A stretch of 64,000 bases of DNA from Pseudocercospora fijiensis CIRAD86 (taxonomy: Eukaryota > Ascomycota > Dothideomycetes > Mycosphaerellales > Mycosphaerellaceae): contig NW_006921540.1 in NCBI RefSeq assembly GCF_000340215.1, positions 2,603,486 to 2,667,485 of the forward strand, written 5' to 3'. Below are positions 10,359-21,875 of the stretch, piece after piece (the first letter of the stretch is position 1; the number at the start of each line of letters is the position of its first letter). The translations under genes were made by a program, and so were the position numbers. The notes under the pieces are model-generated. The model worked only from the letters and a program-made list of their open reading frames with translations. It made no database searches and was not told the origin of the DNA.

Positions 10359-12343
10359 ATGGACAACGCTTCAGTCTCCCGAGACGAGGATATTGGAGAC
10401 ACTGTGCGCCCAACAGGCCGGAAGCGACTCTTCATTGCTCGAGCGGTGCGTCCCCCAACCAGCCAGCGGACCAGTTCCTGACGCCAAAACAGGCGTGTCA
10501 TGCATGCCGCACGAAAAGGACCAAATGCGATGAGGGCTCACCTTGCGGTCGATGTCGCCTTTTCGGTATTGACTGTATATACAATGATAGTCGGGGCTTC
10601 CGGTGAATAGATTCGTGATCCTGCACGGGCTGTACGGCTGACACCAAGCAGACACGAGACCTCCCTTAGTGTCATCATGGCTGCCATAAGACGTATCGAG
10701 ACTAAACTCGATGGCAAGCCAGCCACGCCAGATGCCAGGCAGGTTGAGCCGCGCCCTGAGACTCATGATTCAAACTCATCGAGTCAAACTCGGTCGCCTC
10801 TCTCAGAACCGACGATCAAATCACCGCAGTCGGCTTCCCATGGCGATGCCGAAAGTGTCAAATTATCCTTCAGCGCTCATCGCATCATGGACTGGACCCT
10901 GCATGTTAAAGACCCAGAACTACGACAGCAACCTTTGCATCTGGAATCGAAGCGACCCATTCTACCTCGTCGCGTGATCTCTTATGACGAGCGTCCCTCA
11001 CCATTGCTCTCAACGCTGAGTCTGTCTGACTTGAATACACTCTGCGAACTATACTTCGACACATTCAATCGCACGGCTCCGATCCTAGATCGCGAGTCCT
11101 TCTCCAAGACAGTCGGCGTCGCAGTAGAGACCGCATTTGGGATAAACATAGAGTCGTGCCTAGTTTTGACCGTCATGGCTCTGGGTTACATGGCACAAGA
11201 CGCGTTCAATGAAGGGGGCTTTGCCTTGTCTTCCTCTATGGAGGCACGAAACCTGTCTCCCCCCAATTGCGATTCTTCAACACCACAAAACTGTGAAATC
11301 GCGCTGCGACTTTTCGACGAGAGCCGAAGACGCATCGGATTTCTCCTCAGTGAGCGAGACATTCAAAGCTGCCAGTACTTTCTTCTCGCTGCAGCTGTAT
11401 ACGCCGTCTTGCTACGGCCGCTTGATGAATGGGCTATGACCAGTCAGGCTTGCACAATCATCGCAGCCTTCTGGCTGTCACATCCTCACCCGGCTGATGA
11501 CTATGAAATCGACTTACAGCGTAGACTGTTTTGGACGGCTTTGATGAGGGACACCATCCTTACGGACGAGCTGGAATTACCTCCGAGCTCCCTTCAAAGC
11601 CTTGAAGGGCGTGTCGCTCTACCAAAATTCATTCGACACGGACATCCGGCAACAAGCGGTTGCGATGACTATTATCACTGCCACTACCTCGCACAGATCG
11701 CGGTACGAATCATTATGACACGTATCCGCGATGAGCTCTTTCATACCAATCCTTCAGCCTATCTCGCTCAGGAGCTATTTCATCAGCTAGAGCAGTGGCG
11801 TTCGAGTCTCCCTTCGTCGATTCGAGATGATCTTGACAGCGAACCAGTCGTCCACAATCATCCCGCGCAGACTTTGGCTGTGGCTATGCTACAGGGCCGC
11901 TACTGGATCTCGATATATCACATTGGCAGGCCTTTCTTATACAAAGCCCTCTCAAGCGTTTCCAAACTTGCCGAGAATGATCTCGATATTTGCAGACGCT
12001 CTGCTGAGGCTGCCATCGCATGGTTTGCGGCTTTCCAGCGCTGCATAAAGATGCGTGGCTATATGCATCTCAATTTCTTCGTCTGCGGCCAGTAAGTATG
12101 GTTATGATGAACCACGATGGCAATTGCTTACGGTGGGATAGGTTGTTCGGGCAGCTTCTCATAATGCATCGGCTGAAGTCTGCTCCAGAGGCCAAGATCC
12201 GAGAAATCGTACCCGAAAGATTCGAGACTTCCTATCGCGAGGCTCTCTGCTTCATGCAGGAGATGGCCCCTTTCAATCCCACTGTCGCCCGCGACGTGCG
12301 AATCCTCATGAGCCTCTATGAATCTCAAGCTGGGAAGCCTTGA
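10359..12343 (+). CDS. Zn2Cys6 transcription factor with fungal-specific domain
   Basis: Proposed exons 10359-10403, 10463-10602, 10652-12091 and 12142-12343 give 608 residues. The zinc cluster ACHACRTKRTKCDEGSPCGR continues to CRLFGIDC (six Cys of a binuclear cluster). A 49-nt intron (10603-10651) removes the TGA that follows it and leads to HETSLSVIMAAIRRIETKLD, a short helical linker. The middle-homology domain is recognisable from LCELYFDTFNRTAPILDRES onward. The last intron is 50 nt and restores CGQLFGQLLIMH. The zinc-cluster frame has no ATG of its own, so exon 1 (MDNASVSRDEDIGDT) and its 59-nt intron are tentative. Likely a nuclear DNA-binding regulator, possibly of the adjacent SDR and hydrolase (inference). 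Confidence 0.82.
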
Positions 12344-12539
12344 AACCTCGAAACGGCAGGACTTTCGTGACTACCGTGCGCGCAAATCAGAAAAGCTGCT
12401 GCACATAGCCAATTCAGATCGGCTCAATAATGATAAATGCGCACTCTGGTTTCGCCCAACAGACTTTTGGACCTTGGACTCACGTAGCCATAGGTCAATC
12501 GGAGACCCACCGCCAGCACTGCTGTGGGGAAATTACACG

Positions 12540-12951
12540 CCGCGGACACAGATATCTTTGCCCGCGCTGATTCTCCTCCCTGACCGGGACCTCGACGTCG
12601 CGATTCGGCCAAGCCAGTTGTCAGCCATCCCGCCTTGGAAGGGTAATCGAGCAGAAATAGGAAGACTAGTGGGACGGAAAGAATCGTGATGGGAACCTAG
12701 ATAAGGCAGATACATCAAAATCCTTCTAGCCCGGCAATTCCAACCCAACAGTTCTCCGCAATGCAGCCTCCACATACACCCTCCAAGGTCGCAGACGTGG
12801 GAAGATGAATACGACTCGAATCGATCGTCTCTCGACACGGTATTCTACCAGTACAACTCCAGGAAAGGATCCACCTTTCGAAGACCAGCGTCGTGGCGTA
12901 ATGTTGTACGGTGAACGCACGCCAGGCGAAGAAAAAGACGGTCAGCCATGG
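12540..12951 (-). pseudogene. Dal5-type MFS transporter, central fragment
   Basis: Read on the minus strand from 12951, broken frames spell a Dal5/allantoate-permease-type MFS protein: WLTVFFFAWRAFTVQ, then FPGVVLVEYRVERRSIRV, ATLEGVCGGCIA, GIAGLEGF and VPLVFLFLLDYPSKAGWLT. Consecutive pieces lie in different frames, so several indels have accumulated. The N-terminal part of the same gene lies on the other side of the transposon (15953-16251). The C-terminal half is not recognisable before the Zn2Cys6 gene ends at 12343, although 12420-12540 may hold more of it. MFS identity is firm; substrate class is by family resemblance only. Confidence 0.7.
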
Positions 12952-12953
12952 TA

Positions 12954-12994
12954 GAAGGCTTCCAGCCTTGGCGCACGGTCAGCCTTGGCGCACG
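12954..12994 (+). repeat. Left terminal inverted repeat of pogo-like element
   Basis: These 41 bases are the exact reverse complement of 15910-15950. The repeat contains a 16-base unit (cagccttggcgcacgg) twice in direct order, starting at 12963 and 12980; the second copy ends one base past the perfect repeat. Unlike the interior it keeps several CpA sites. Confidence 0.9.
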
Positions 12995-13039
12995 GTATTC
13001 AGCCACTTCCGTAGACTATCTTTATATGTGAATAACTCT

Positions 13040-14700
13040 ACAACTATAGACCCGATTGACAAGGCGATTGATGATCTAAATAGCTAGGACACTCCTAATA
13101 TCGCTGCTACTGCTAGGACCTATAGAGTGAACCGTTATACGCTTTCTAAGCGCTAGAGAGGTATCTAAGGTAGCAAACAGGCCTAATACGAAGACAAGCG
13201 ATTATTAAGTGATCCATAAGAGGCTAAGTTGGTCCTATATATCAATAAGTTGACTGACTTAGGCCTACTACCGACTGCCTAAATAATACGGAATTTCGCT
13301 AAGCAGGTCTATAGCTAGGAGCCTAATAAGAACTAGCCTACTAAGTTTACTAAAAGGCACTTAGACATATTGTCTTCTAAGTACCTTAGCAACCTAGATA
13401 AGGCTCGGAAGAAGGCTAATTCATAGTCCTCGTATACTAACTACTTTACTAAGCTAGAAGCAAAAATAAAGAAGTATAATATTAAGCCTAAGAATATATA
13501 TAATATAGATAAGAAGGGCTTTATAATAGGTATGCTTAGCAAAGCTAGAAGGATCTTTACAAAGCAGGCCTTATTAAGTAGCTAGCTAAAGGGGCATATA
13601 CAGGATAGCAACCGTAAATAGATAATAGTTATTGCCTATATTAGTGCTAATAGTAAAGCACTGCTACCTGCCTTAATCTATAAGGCTTAACCTAGCTAGT
13701 TTTAGGATACCTAGGTAGAAGATGTAGACCTATAACAGCATACAGCCTTCTTTACCGAGTTACCTTCTAGCTAGACAAACGATAAGCTTAGCTTCGTATA
13801 GCTTACTTAAGTATTCGATCGCTTTATAAAGCAGAAGGCTCGTAATGGTCGCTCTTAGCGGCTATTAATGCTAGATAGCTACGGCTCTTATTTGAATATG
13901 AAGTTCCTTAACTAGGCACTATAAAGATAGATACTAATAGGCGTGTATCCGCCTTATTTAACCTATAGATTACAGCCTCTAGATGTCTCGTTGTTTGCGC
14001 CTCTTACAAGCTATTATTTAATAGCCTTAAACCAGTTTATACACAGATCTATAGGTATATAGGGTATAATAAAGCGGGTGTTCTTTAACCTATTCTAGCA
14101 GGCTTAGACTAAGGCTATAGTAAAGAAGAATATATCTAGTAGCTTCTAGAAGATAGGCATCTATCCGTTTAATCTAGAGGTAGTACTATCTAAGCTAAAG
14201 AAGCTAAAGAATAAGACAGAAGCGACATCTAGTAAGCAGGCTAGTAGGCCTTCCTTAAAGGCTTTAACTAAGTCGAGTATTAAGCGAGCTAACTAGAAGA
14301 AGATTGAGGCTATTGTTAAGACTGTAGTAGACGCGAAGAACTCGAAGAAAGTGCTAAATCTAAGGGACTAGGTTAGCAGCTTACAGGCTCAGAATATATA
14401 GCTCTTAAGTTAAGTTAGTAGACTTATAGCTACTCTTAGTAATAAGCAGAAGCGTAGAAAGCGAGGTAAGAAGTTGTTTAAAGAGATAAGGGCTAAAGAC
14501 GGCTCTACTGCTATGTTTTACTTACCTAATAAGATTTAGTAAGCAAGAGATATACTTACTAGGAAGGAGCAAAAGAAACAAGCAGAGGCTGCTTAGAAGG
14601 AGGCTTAGAGGGTCTAGTAGCAACTAAATAAGCAATATACTATATAGGCTAAGGCACTAAAGGCACAGTAGAGACAGGTTGCTACTAAGGAAAGGAAGGA
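13040..14700 (+). pseudogene. pogo-type transposase, many stops
   Basis: One main frame, interrupted by many TAG codons, gives a helix-turn-helix opening (DTPNIAATARTYRVNRYTLS), then IDKKGFIIG near 13508, LLMLDSYGSYLNMKFLN near 13870, and YRLQPLDVSLFAPL near 13970. These are the three acidic catalytic positions and their context in pogo/Fot1-family DDE transposases. A lysine-rich tail follows (KQKRRKRGKKLFKE). The stops sit where CAG, CAA or TGG would be expected, as RIP produces. No active enzyme can be made. Confidence 0.8.
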
Positions 14701-15909
14701 GAAACTAGCTTAGAAAGTAGCCTACCTCTATTTAGGCGCTTCGTAGTTGAATTCGTGTATATACTCGTAACTTCCATTTCTACACTATACTACATTAGGT
14801 TTAGCGCCATTCGAGATCTTATTCTAGCGAAGCGCCTAAAGCTAAACCGTTGCTAGCGGGTATAGGTTACGTTACCACTACTATATTTTATATCGAATAG
14901 GCTATATAGCTTAACAACTATTAGTCGCAGTATAGCACTTTATAGAGACGGGACCTAGATAATTTAGCGATTAAGAATATCCGCTATTTTAATAAGCTAG
15001 TCGCTTTAGAAATGCTAAAGTTATTATCGATAAACGTGAATTGCTACTCTCGACTAACTCGTTTGCGCTATTTCCGACGTAGACGAGAACTCGATAGCGA
15101 GAAGTCGCGCGTAGGTACGTATAGCGAAGAAGTTAGTCGGATAGCCCTAATTAAGGACCTCTAGGTATTGACTTAGTGTATAGCGATATGTTGAGAATCG
15201 GTGTATTTGGATAGGCGGATAGCTGTAGAAGTAGGCTCGGCTAAATTAGTGTAACTTAGCGCGTATACGTCGCATACACGAGATTTTTAGATCGTTAGAC
15301 TCGCAATTAGCAGGGCTACAACCTCCTCGTATTGGATTTGCTAGTTGTCGTTTGTATAGCGAGATCGTATTTTGATAGCGGAATCTACGATAAAAATTAG
15401 CGGTTTAGCTTTAGGCCTTTAGGCAAAGGATTAGGTAGAGTAGTATATAATTAGTTATTCGGAAAGACGGAAGCTAGCCCTAATTTAAATCTATTACGTG
15501 CAATCTGACTAATTCACCACCGCGCAACGTAATCCTGAATGTATAAAGGCCTAAACGGAGGTAGGAAAGTAGCTAAGAAGGAGATAAGGAAACAGTTAGT
15601 TATAGCTACTAGATAGCTAAACAACAATCTTTAGGACAGTATTAAGAAGGTAAGGAACCCTCTAAGGCGTATTGTATTTGAACAGCTATAGGAAGAAGAT
15701 GTTATATATACTCTAAGGAAGAAAGCCGGAAATCGGGCTTTAGAGGTAAAGCGAGCTATACTAATTATAATACTGCCTATAAGGGTCTAGAAGTTGTCCT
15801 AATCAAACCGGCGTAGTCGAAATGTATATAGAGGAAAGCATTAATAGTATAGCCGTTATATTAATAGAATGCGACCGTAGAGAAGGTGTATAAGTTGAAT
15901 TATAGAAAG

Positions 15910-15950
15910 CGTGCGCCAAGGCTGACCGTGCGCCAAGGCTGGAAGCCTTC
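15910..15950 (-). repeat. Right terminal inverted repeat of pogo-like element
   Basis: Exact 41-base reverse complement of the left end, with the same doubled unit inside. The TA target duplication follows at 15951-15952. Confidence 0.9.
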
Positions 15951-15952
15951 TA

Positions 15953-16251
15953 ATGGCCTCTGTCTTCTTCAAAATTCGGATGCTTGGGACGTCGAAGACG
16001 CAATGCTTATGCGATCGAGAACATGGAAAACTGTGTAGGTGTCGTATGAAATCACCTGTATCTTTGTTGAGAAGCTTGCTGTTACCAATATTTCCGCGGT
16101 CGAGGTAATTGAGAAGATAAAAATCCAGCTGCAGAGAGGGAGGAGTATGGGGAGATTGATACTGTTTGGTGTCATTGCTGGGTAGGACGAGATATTTAAA
16201 ATCTCTTCGAGGTGGTGATTTCTGGTCATGTTGATCGATTGGCGTGGCCAT
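15953..16251 (-). pseudogene. Dal5-type MFS transporter, N-terminal fragment
   Basis: From the ATG at 16251 the minus strand reads a short hydrophilic N-terminus and then YLLNYLDRGNIGNSKLLNKD, the first transmembrane segment and loop typical of Dal5/allantoate-type permeases. A putative intron of about 45-50 nt (gtgattt...cataag) leads to CVFDVPSIRILKKTEA, matching the FDVPSN-type motif that follows in this family. The frame then runs into the transposon end at 15950. The continuation is at 12951 downward but is offset by one base, so the gene has decayed as well as being split. Confidence 0.7.
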
Positions 16252-16678
16252 GGTGTGTGGGCGGATACAGAAGATGCGAAATGATTACTTCTTACATGTA
16301 CATTGGCAAGTTCGCGACGCGATTCTTCCCACTTTATCTTTGAGCAGGCTTTCTGGGGAGATCGTGGCATCTTGACCCTTGAAAAGTAATAACAATAAAG
16401 TAAAAGGTCTACATGCACGTGATTGAAGGCAGAGGAATGACGATGCTCAGGCTCAGGCGAGGATGCATCCATCTTCCAACCCGGTATTCTCCTAACAGCT
16501 TCTCGAGTTGCGCAGGGAGTTCCAGAACTTGGGGCTCTTGAATCCATCGAGGGAGAACCGTTTGCTTCCTGTTGTTCACATCTCGTTCACTCCAAAGCGG
16601 ACCTATTCTCCAAGACATCCACTCTTCGAATGCAGACTACGACCGTTGTGAATGTATCTCAAGAGCAGTTCCCCGAAT
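16252..16678. other. Intergenic region between MFS fragment and RKI1
   Basis: These 427 bases hold the former promoter of the broken MFS gene and the 3' flank of ribose-5-phosphate isomerase. Short minus-strand frames (for example 16409-16618) show no family resemblance. Confidence 0.4.
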
Positions 16679-17688
16679 CTAGCCCTGTAGTTCACTGTAT
16701 CTCTTTACATACACCTCCCCAGACTCCAGACCAAAGTAAACAGCAACCGGCTTTTGCCCACCCTGCTTCCCAGCCTTCTGCGTCTGAATCCCGTTAGGAC
16801 CTGCAAAGATGCCAACTTCTAGTACGCCGGCAATAGCCTTTATCCTCGCACTAAGCGTTTCTACCTCCCAGACACCATCTTTCCCGCTCCCGTCTTGTCC
16901 ATTCTTCACATCCAATCCCGTCAGAAGCGTCTTGAAAGGCGCATCTACAATATAAAAGCTCTGGTCCGTCTGGACCGGTCCAGTCTTCGAAAGTGTATGC
17001 TCACGCAAAACCGGTGCTGGAGAGCCAAGCAATTTGAGCTCTCGAATCACACTTGCGTGTGCAATGGGAGCAATCTCGATGGGTATCGTCGGCCACGCCG
17101 TCAGCAATCGGCTCTGGTTCTTCCTGTAATCTGCTATGCAGATGAATTTCTTGGCTCGACATGCCACCAGCTTTTCTTGAAACAGACACGCTCCACCTCC
17201 TTTGATACAGTTCAGCTCTTCGTCCACTTCGTCAGCACCGTCGAATGCAACTTCCAGCATAGCTTCGGCGGGTAATGAGTCGAAGGCGATAGGTGTGAGG
17301 CCGGCCTTTTCGATGACTTTCCGCGAGTTCCAGCCCGTAGGCACGAACCAATTGATATGGCCGGGAGGAGGAGGGTGTTTGGCCTGCGAGCAGAATATCA
17401 GCCGCGATACTACTACCTGCCATTCTCCCATTGCATCATGCATGTTTTTTCCTCATCTCCGTCCAGCTCTTTCTCAACCTGGGGCCCTCCTCCTGCAAGT
17501 CAAGAACTTGCACTCACCAAATGATCCTTAATAGCCTCAACTCCATAAACAATCGTACTTCCACTCCCGATCCCCACAAACCTCATGTCACTCCGAAAAT
17601 GGTCTTCCACAGCTTTGTACGCAGCCTTGCGTTTCGCCGCCTCAACCTTGGCTACTGCCGCAGCAGCCGCATCTGCATCTGTCGGCAT
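16679..17688 (-). CDS. RKI1: Ribose-5-phosphate isomerase A
   Basis: Exons 17688-17518 and 17383-16679 give 291 residues; the 134-nt intron joins GVEAIKDHL to AKHPPPPGHINWFVPTGWNS. The cytosolic enzyme interconverts ribose 5-phosphate and ribulose 5-phosphate in the non-oxidative pentose phosphate pathway. Landmarks: AAYKAVEDHF, the phosphate loop GIGSGSTIVYGVEAI (about 40-53), FVPTGWNSRKVIEKAGL, the active-site DGADEVDEELNCIKGGGACL, EKLVACRAKKFICIADYRK, and the C-terminal GLDVKNGQDGSGKDGVWEVE insert seen in fungal forms. A likely intron in the 5' leader runs from about 17797 to 17739. Yeast Rki1 is 258 residues. Confidence 0.93.
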
Positions 17689-18753
17689 CGAGAAGGATCG
17701 AAGGCGAGGCGGAGAAAATATGCCGCGTCGAAATGTAAATTTGTCTGCTCGTATGAGCTCAAGGTACTTGTGGTGGTGTGATTCATGCGGAAGGAGACTC
17801 ACAAGAACGAGAAGCAGTTTTGAGCATGTGCAAGAAACCCCTACGCGAATTTTGAAGGCGTTTGTGACAGACACGAGATTCAGAAGCGTAGAGGGAGAGT
17901 CATCAGCATGAAAATGCAAGAGTGGAATGACCAAGCATCGCATAAGTTGCTCTGCTCAACTTCTCGCCGAAGTGAAAGCTTGGGACAAATGCATGGGCCC
18001 CGCCATCTGAGCGAGGACCCCTCTACGTCTGTGAGGCTCAACTCCTTCCTGCATCGAACTCTATACATGCGCTTACACTTGCCTCCGATGCATTTCGAGA
18101 CTACATGTATTTTTGATCAAGTCTCTCTGGTATGACGTCGTTCCATAGACTTTGGTACAAAGATGCAGGTACCCAAGTACGGGCTGTGACATGGACGACA
18201 CGTGAAGACGCGATGCCACGGCCTCCGAAACGTGTGCCAGCATGATGTCGTGTTCCCTAAGCTGTGCTCGAGTTCAGTAGTGCAGCCACGTATTTGAGAT
18301 GAGAAAAGAAGTCATGTCTTGTAGAGCAAAGCGTATTTCAGCCTGCTCGCCAGTGGTATTATCAATTTGAGCAGCCTGTGGTCTAGGTGTATTGATCTCT
18401 TGAGTGGCATTGTCGTTTGTCTTGCTGCCCTGCCTTGAAAAAATCGGCATTGTGGGTCAGCGTCGAAGCAGAAAAATCTCATCGCCGGTGCTTGAGCTCT
18501 TCAGAGCACCAGTATTTCGCAGAGTGGTGCCGTCGGACCACCCGCCCACGCACCAAAAATCCTTGTTAACGCCGTGCTCGTCCCAATTAGCCAATACTAT
18601 ACTCCGTCGCTATGCAGACCAAAAAGTGAAATGAACATGCCCTTCGCTATGCTTTGCTTGATGTCGTGAAAACGGAAAGGGGTATCTTGAACAACCAGAC
18701 GAACACAAGGCACAGTACAAATGCAGCCAAGGAAGTGACCAGTAGCCATCATC
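17689..18753. other. Intergenic region, RKI1 promoter and OTU-gene 3' flank
   Basis: About 1.06 kb. The part near 17690-17900 is the RKI1 leader, with a probable leader intron. The remainder has only short overlapping frames with no family resemblance. No repeat or RNA gene seen. Confidence 0.4.
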
Positions 18754-20218
18754 TCAAATGTAAAGAGTCCGTAAGGTCTCCACAGGCGGCGTCTCGGTCA
18801 AGCCTTTCGCTCGAAGTGCCAGGCCAGCGGCAGATGGCGACTCTGTTCTCTTGCAATCGGCCTGGGACCGTTCCTTACGAGCGGCTTTCTGCGCCTGTTT
18901 CTTGATGTCTTTGCGGTCTCTGGCTGTCACGCGAGGGCCTGTCTGCTTCTGGGACGTTTTGCCGGCCCGCTGGTTGGTATCTGGCGGTTTCCGAGGGCCG
19001 TGAAGCTTCAGACGAGGTACTGCCTTGGGGGGTGAGACTCCAGAGGGATCGGATGGGTTTGAAGTCGGCTTGGTCTCTCGGTCGTCTGTTGACGTGGGCT
19101 GTGTGGCTGTCGACTGCTGTGACGAGTCCGGCTGGCTGGAGGCTTCTGAATCGAAGCTGCCGAAGGACTCCTGACTTCCATCGTAGGTAGATAGCTGCGA
19201 TAACGCGTGTCTGGTGTCCTTGCCACGCTCTTTCAGAGCTCGTGACGCTCGGCTCATACGCCTGTCTTGCTTCTTGTTGGGTCCGTCGTGCAAGTCGTCA
19301 TCACTGTCATGGTCACGCTCGACACTCGAACTCTCCACGTGTGATGACGTGCTGCCGTTCTCTTCTGCTTCCATGAGTGCATCAACGGCGTTATTGATGT
19401 TGCCACGTGCGGCCTCGAGGGCACGCTTGATCGTGATCTTATCGGCCAGATATGGCAATGACTTCTCCACCACTTCAATCTGCCAGGGCAGCACGTGGGG
19501 TGTGTGTGCAAGCTTCTCTTGCTGCCTCTGCTCTTCTTCGGGGGACAGTACTTTCGGCGACACGTTCGGGGGACCGTGGTATGGTCCGTCGAGGTTTCGT
19601 ATGGAAGAGTAGTGTTCCCACATGTGATATGCAATGTGGGCAACAGGCCGGTCGGCGTCATCTCCATGTGCACCGGTCACCATGAAGGCGAAGTCTCGCT
19701 GGTAGATCTTCACGTCATACCCGAAGGCAGATGAGAAGGCGGTGATCTCCATGTTATCTCCGTAGGTGCCACCACGTGCCATACTGTCGAGATGGCTTTC
19801 AAAGACACGGTCGATTTCAGCAGTGGAGGGAGGAGTGAAATTGGCTGGCGAAGAATATGCCCCAGCATTTTTCCGTTTCGGATTTCGTCTGATTCCGCCG
19901 CCTGGGTGCACATCGATGAATTGCTTGTAGTAGTCGGCGTGCTCTCGCATATATTCTATGACACGCTGTCGTATAGCGACATGCTCGTTCTGGTGGCCGT
20001 AGAGCTGGTCGGAGAGGGCGTTGAAGAGGCAGTTGCCTGAGAGGAGGCAGGATTAGTACGACAGTGACAGACATTAGGGTGGCACGGCACGGCCATTCAG
20101 GTGGGTGTGCGTGCGTGCGTGCATGTGATTGCCAATTGTTCTTACCATCACCACGGATATCAGAAGCGAACAGGCCGAGTGAAGTTAGCAGTGGGAACTC
20201 CTGCTCGCTGCCGCCCAT
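18754..20218 (-). CDS. OTU-family deubiquitinase with UBA-like segment (OTUD3-like)
   Basis: Exons 20218-20146 and 20036-18754 give 451 residues. The 109-nt intron splits the catalytic motif, joining FASDIRGD to GNCLFNALSDQLYGHQNEHV. Catalytic candidates are Asp25, Cys28 and the His of HIAYHMWEHYSS near 166. A segment near 212-250 (YLADKITIKRALEAARGNIN, then NAVDALMEAEE) has the helical pattern of a UBA/CUE ubiquitin-binding module. The C-terminal half is Ser/Lys/Arg-rich and disordered. An in-frame TGA two codons before the ATG supports this start. Expected role: trimming ubiquitin chains in cytosol or nucleus; chain preference cannot be read. Confidence 0.87.
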
Positions 20219-21875
20219 GGCACCTCAGCTCGGAGAGCAGCGAGTGGATGGGAGCTGGTGGTGACTGTGCAATGCAATTAGCGACAGTCATTTGAAGTCA
20301 AATGGGCGCCCAGCGATAGTTGTTGCTGGTGCGTCGAGGTTTGTGGGAGGCACATAGGCAAGCAAGCAAGCAAGCAAGCAACAGGGCAAAATAGACAACA
20401 GCAGGTACGAAAGAAAGCTTGCTGCACCCGCACCCCGGCACGGCTTGTAGCAGCGATGCACGGGTCAGGAGGAAGACTTGGATCGGAATTATGATTGAAG
20501 AGCTGACTCTACCTTTTCGAGGGGTCTTGACACGCGGACTGCTCCCCACCGCCGTCACGCGCGAAGAATGACTGCGGAAGTTCGTTGCTTGCAAGCGGCT
20601 GTTGTCGCAGCGGTGAGTGCTCAGTGGTGTGGTGTGGTGGGTGTTGGGTCGACTGATGCCGTACTGTCTCTGCCGACCGAAGCTCAAGCCAGCTGCCTAC
20701 AGAGCCAGAAGAATAATGACGTCTCGATGAGAGTAACTTATGCAAGCAATGCGAGGGAGATTGAAATATATAGTGACATCGCATACAACTCGGCCACAAA
20801 CCGCACCGGGCAGCGGTCCTCAGTGTCCTCACTGCTTTCGAGGTCGCGAGCAGCCAGTCGGCAAACGCTGAATGCTACAGTACATAGCATAGGCCGCCGC
20901 TCAAAGGCACGGCACGGCGAGGTCAAGTGAATATGACGGCTCGAACAACAATCAGGTGAGCTGTCTCACGCAGCACGCAGCATGAGTTCGTGACCTCAGG
21001 AACATACAACATACGCACTCGTGCGCCACGCTGACTGCTCATTTTGCATTTGTTGCACAAGCTCCGCCCGCACCTCACCCCACCCCACCCCACCCCACCT
21101 CTAGCACATCAAGCATCCTGATCACCGCCGCCATACTGCACTCTTCTCTCATCACATGAAAGGCATCAGCGGCGCGCCGGCCCAGCCACAAGCATTTATT
21201 AGAACAAACACTCAGCTTCGGGAGGAACCGGGAAGGAGGGGCAGACGAAAGACTCTCCAGCTCAGCACCTTCTCTGACTTCTCGACCTCCTGTTTCACGC
21301 GGCGCCTGCTAACAACTACCAACGACCCGCCCAACCATGAAACACTGGACTCATCACCACAAGCGCGTCTACCACCCTATCCGCCCTTCTACGGCGACAT
21401 GTGGTTGTTTTCAGAAAAGCTCGCATAAGCTACTACCCGCCTCGTTGACGTACAGCGATCAGCACCACTATCAACGGTAGTTCGTGGTAGGTCGAATGGT
21501 AGCTCAGCGACGCGATAGCATGAACAAAAGTGTTCGAAATGCTGTTCCATCTCGTTGCTCACGTCTCTCGTTGTTTTTGCTTGTACTTCTTTGCATCGAA
21601 TTCGTCGGCCTCCTCATTCCAGCAGCACATCGGACCCACAATCTTTGCAACCACCTTTTTCACTCCTTGAAAATAGACCCGCCGGAGGCTGGACCTCACA
21701 CTTGATAGGGACCAACTCATACCAACTGGCTTGCACAATCCGAGAGCATTGAGACGACTTCACGAACACTCATTGACCGGCCAGCCAGTATTGCAGTTTC
21801 AGCATCATCACGACATTGACAGCAAAATATCAAGAAAGGAACCTGTAATCCGCGAATCGGGAGCAGCCGGCGATC
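20219..21875. other. Long intergenic region with microsatellites
   Basis: About 1.66 kb lies between the OTU gene start and the DUF4185-like gene. It contains a (gcaa)6 run at 20358-20381 and an (acccc)4 run at 21077-21099; the nearby gtgc repeat (20107-20122) is inside the OTU intron. Frames such as 21156-21428 and 20568-20930 show no family resemblance. It is presumably the promoter of both divergent genes. Confidence 0.45.

Larger units (their letters stand above)
12954..15950 (+). mobile_element. pogo/Tc1-mariner-type DNA transposon, RIP-mutated
   Basis: This 2997-bp element is bounded by perfect 41-bp inverted repeats and flanked by TA on both sides (12952-12953 and 15951-15952), the Tc1-mariner target duplication. 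The first half carries a broken pogo-type transposase on the plus strand. The interior is rich in TAG/CTA and poor in CpA while CpG remains common, consistent with RIP. The second half (about 14750-15900) has no recognisable protein. It split a Dal5-type MFS gene. Confidence 0.85.

Noticed and set aside
10446..10474. A 29-nt intron in the Zn2Cys6 gene
   Set aside because: It keeps frame but is too short for normal splicing; 10404-10462 (59 nt) also keeps frame with a better acceptor.
7911..12343. Secondary-metabolite cluster
   Set aside because: A regulator, SDR and hydrolase are present, but no PKS, NRPS, terpene synthase or P450 lies in the window.
20107..21099. CRISPR-like or satellite array
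   Set aside because: The runs are simple 4-5 base microsatellites without spacers.
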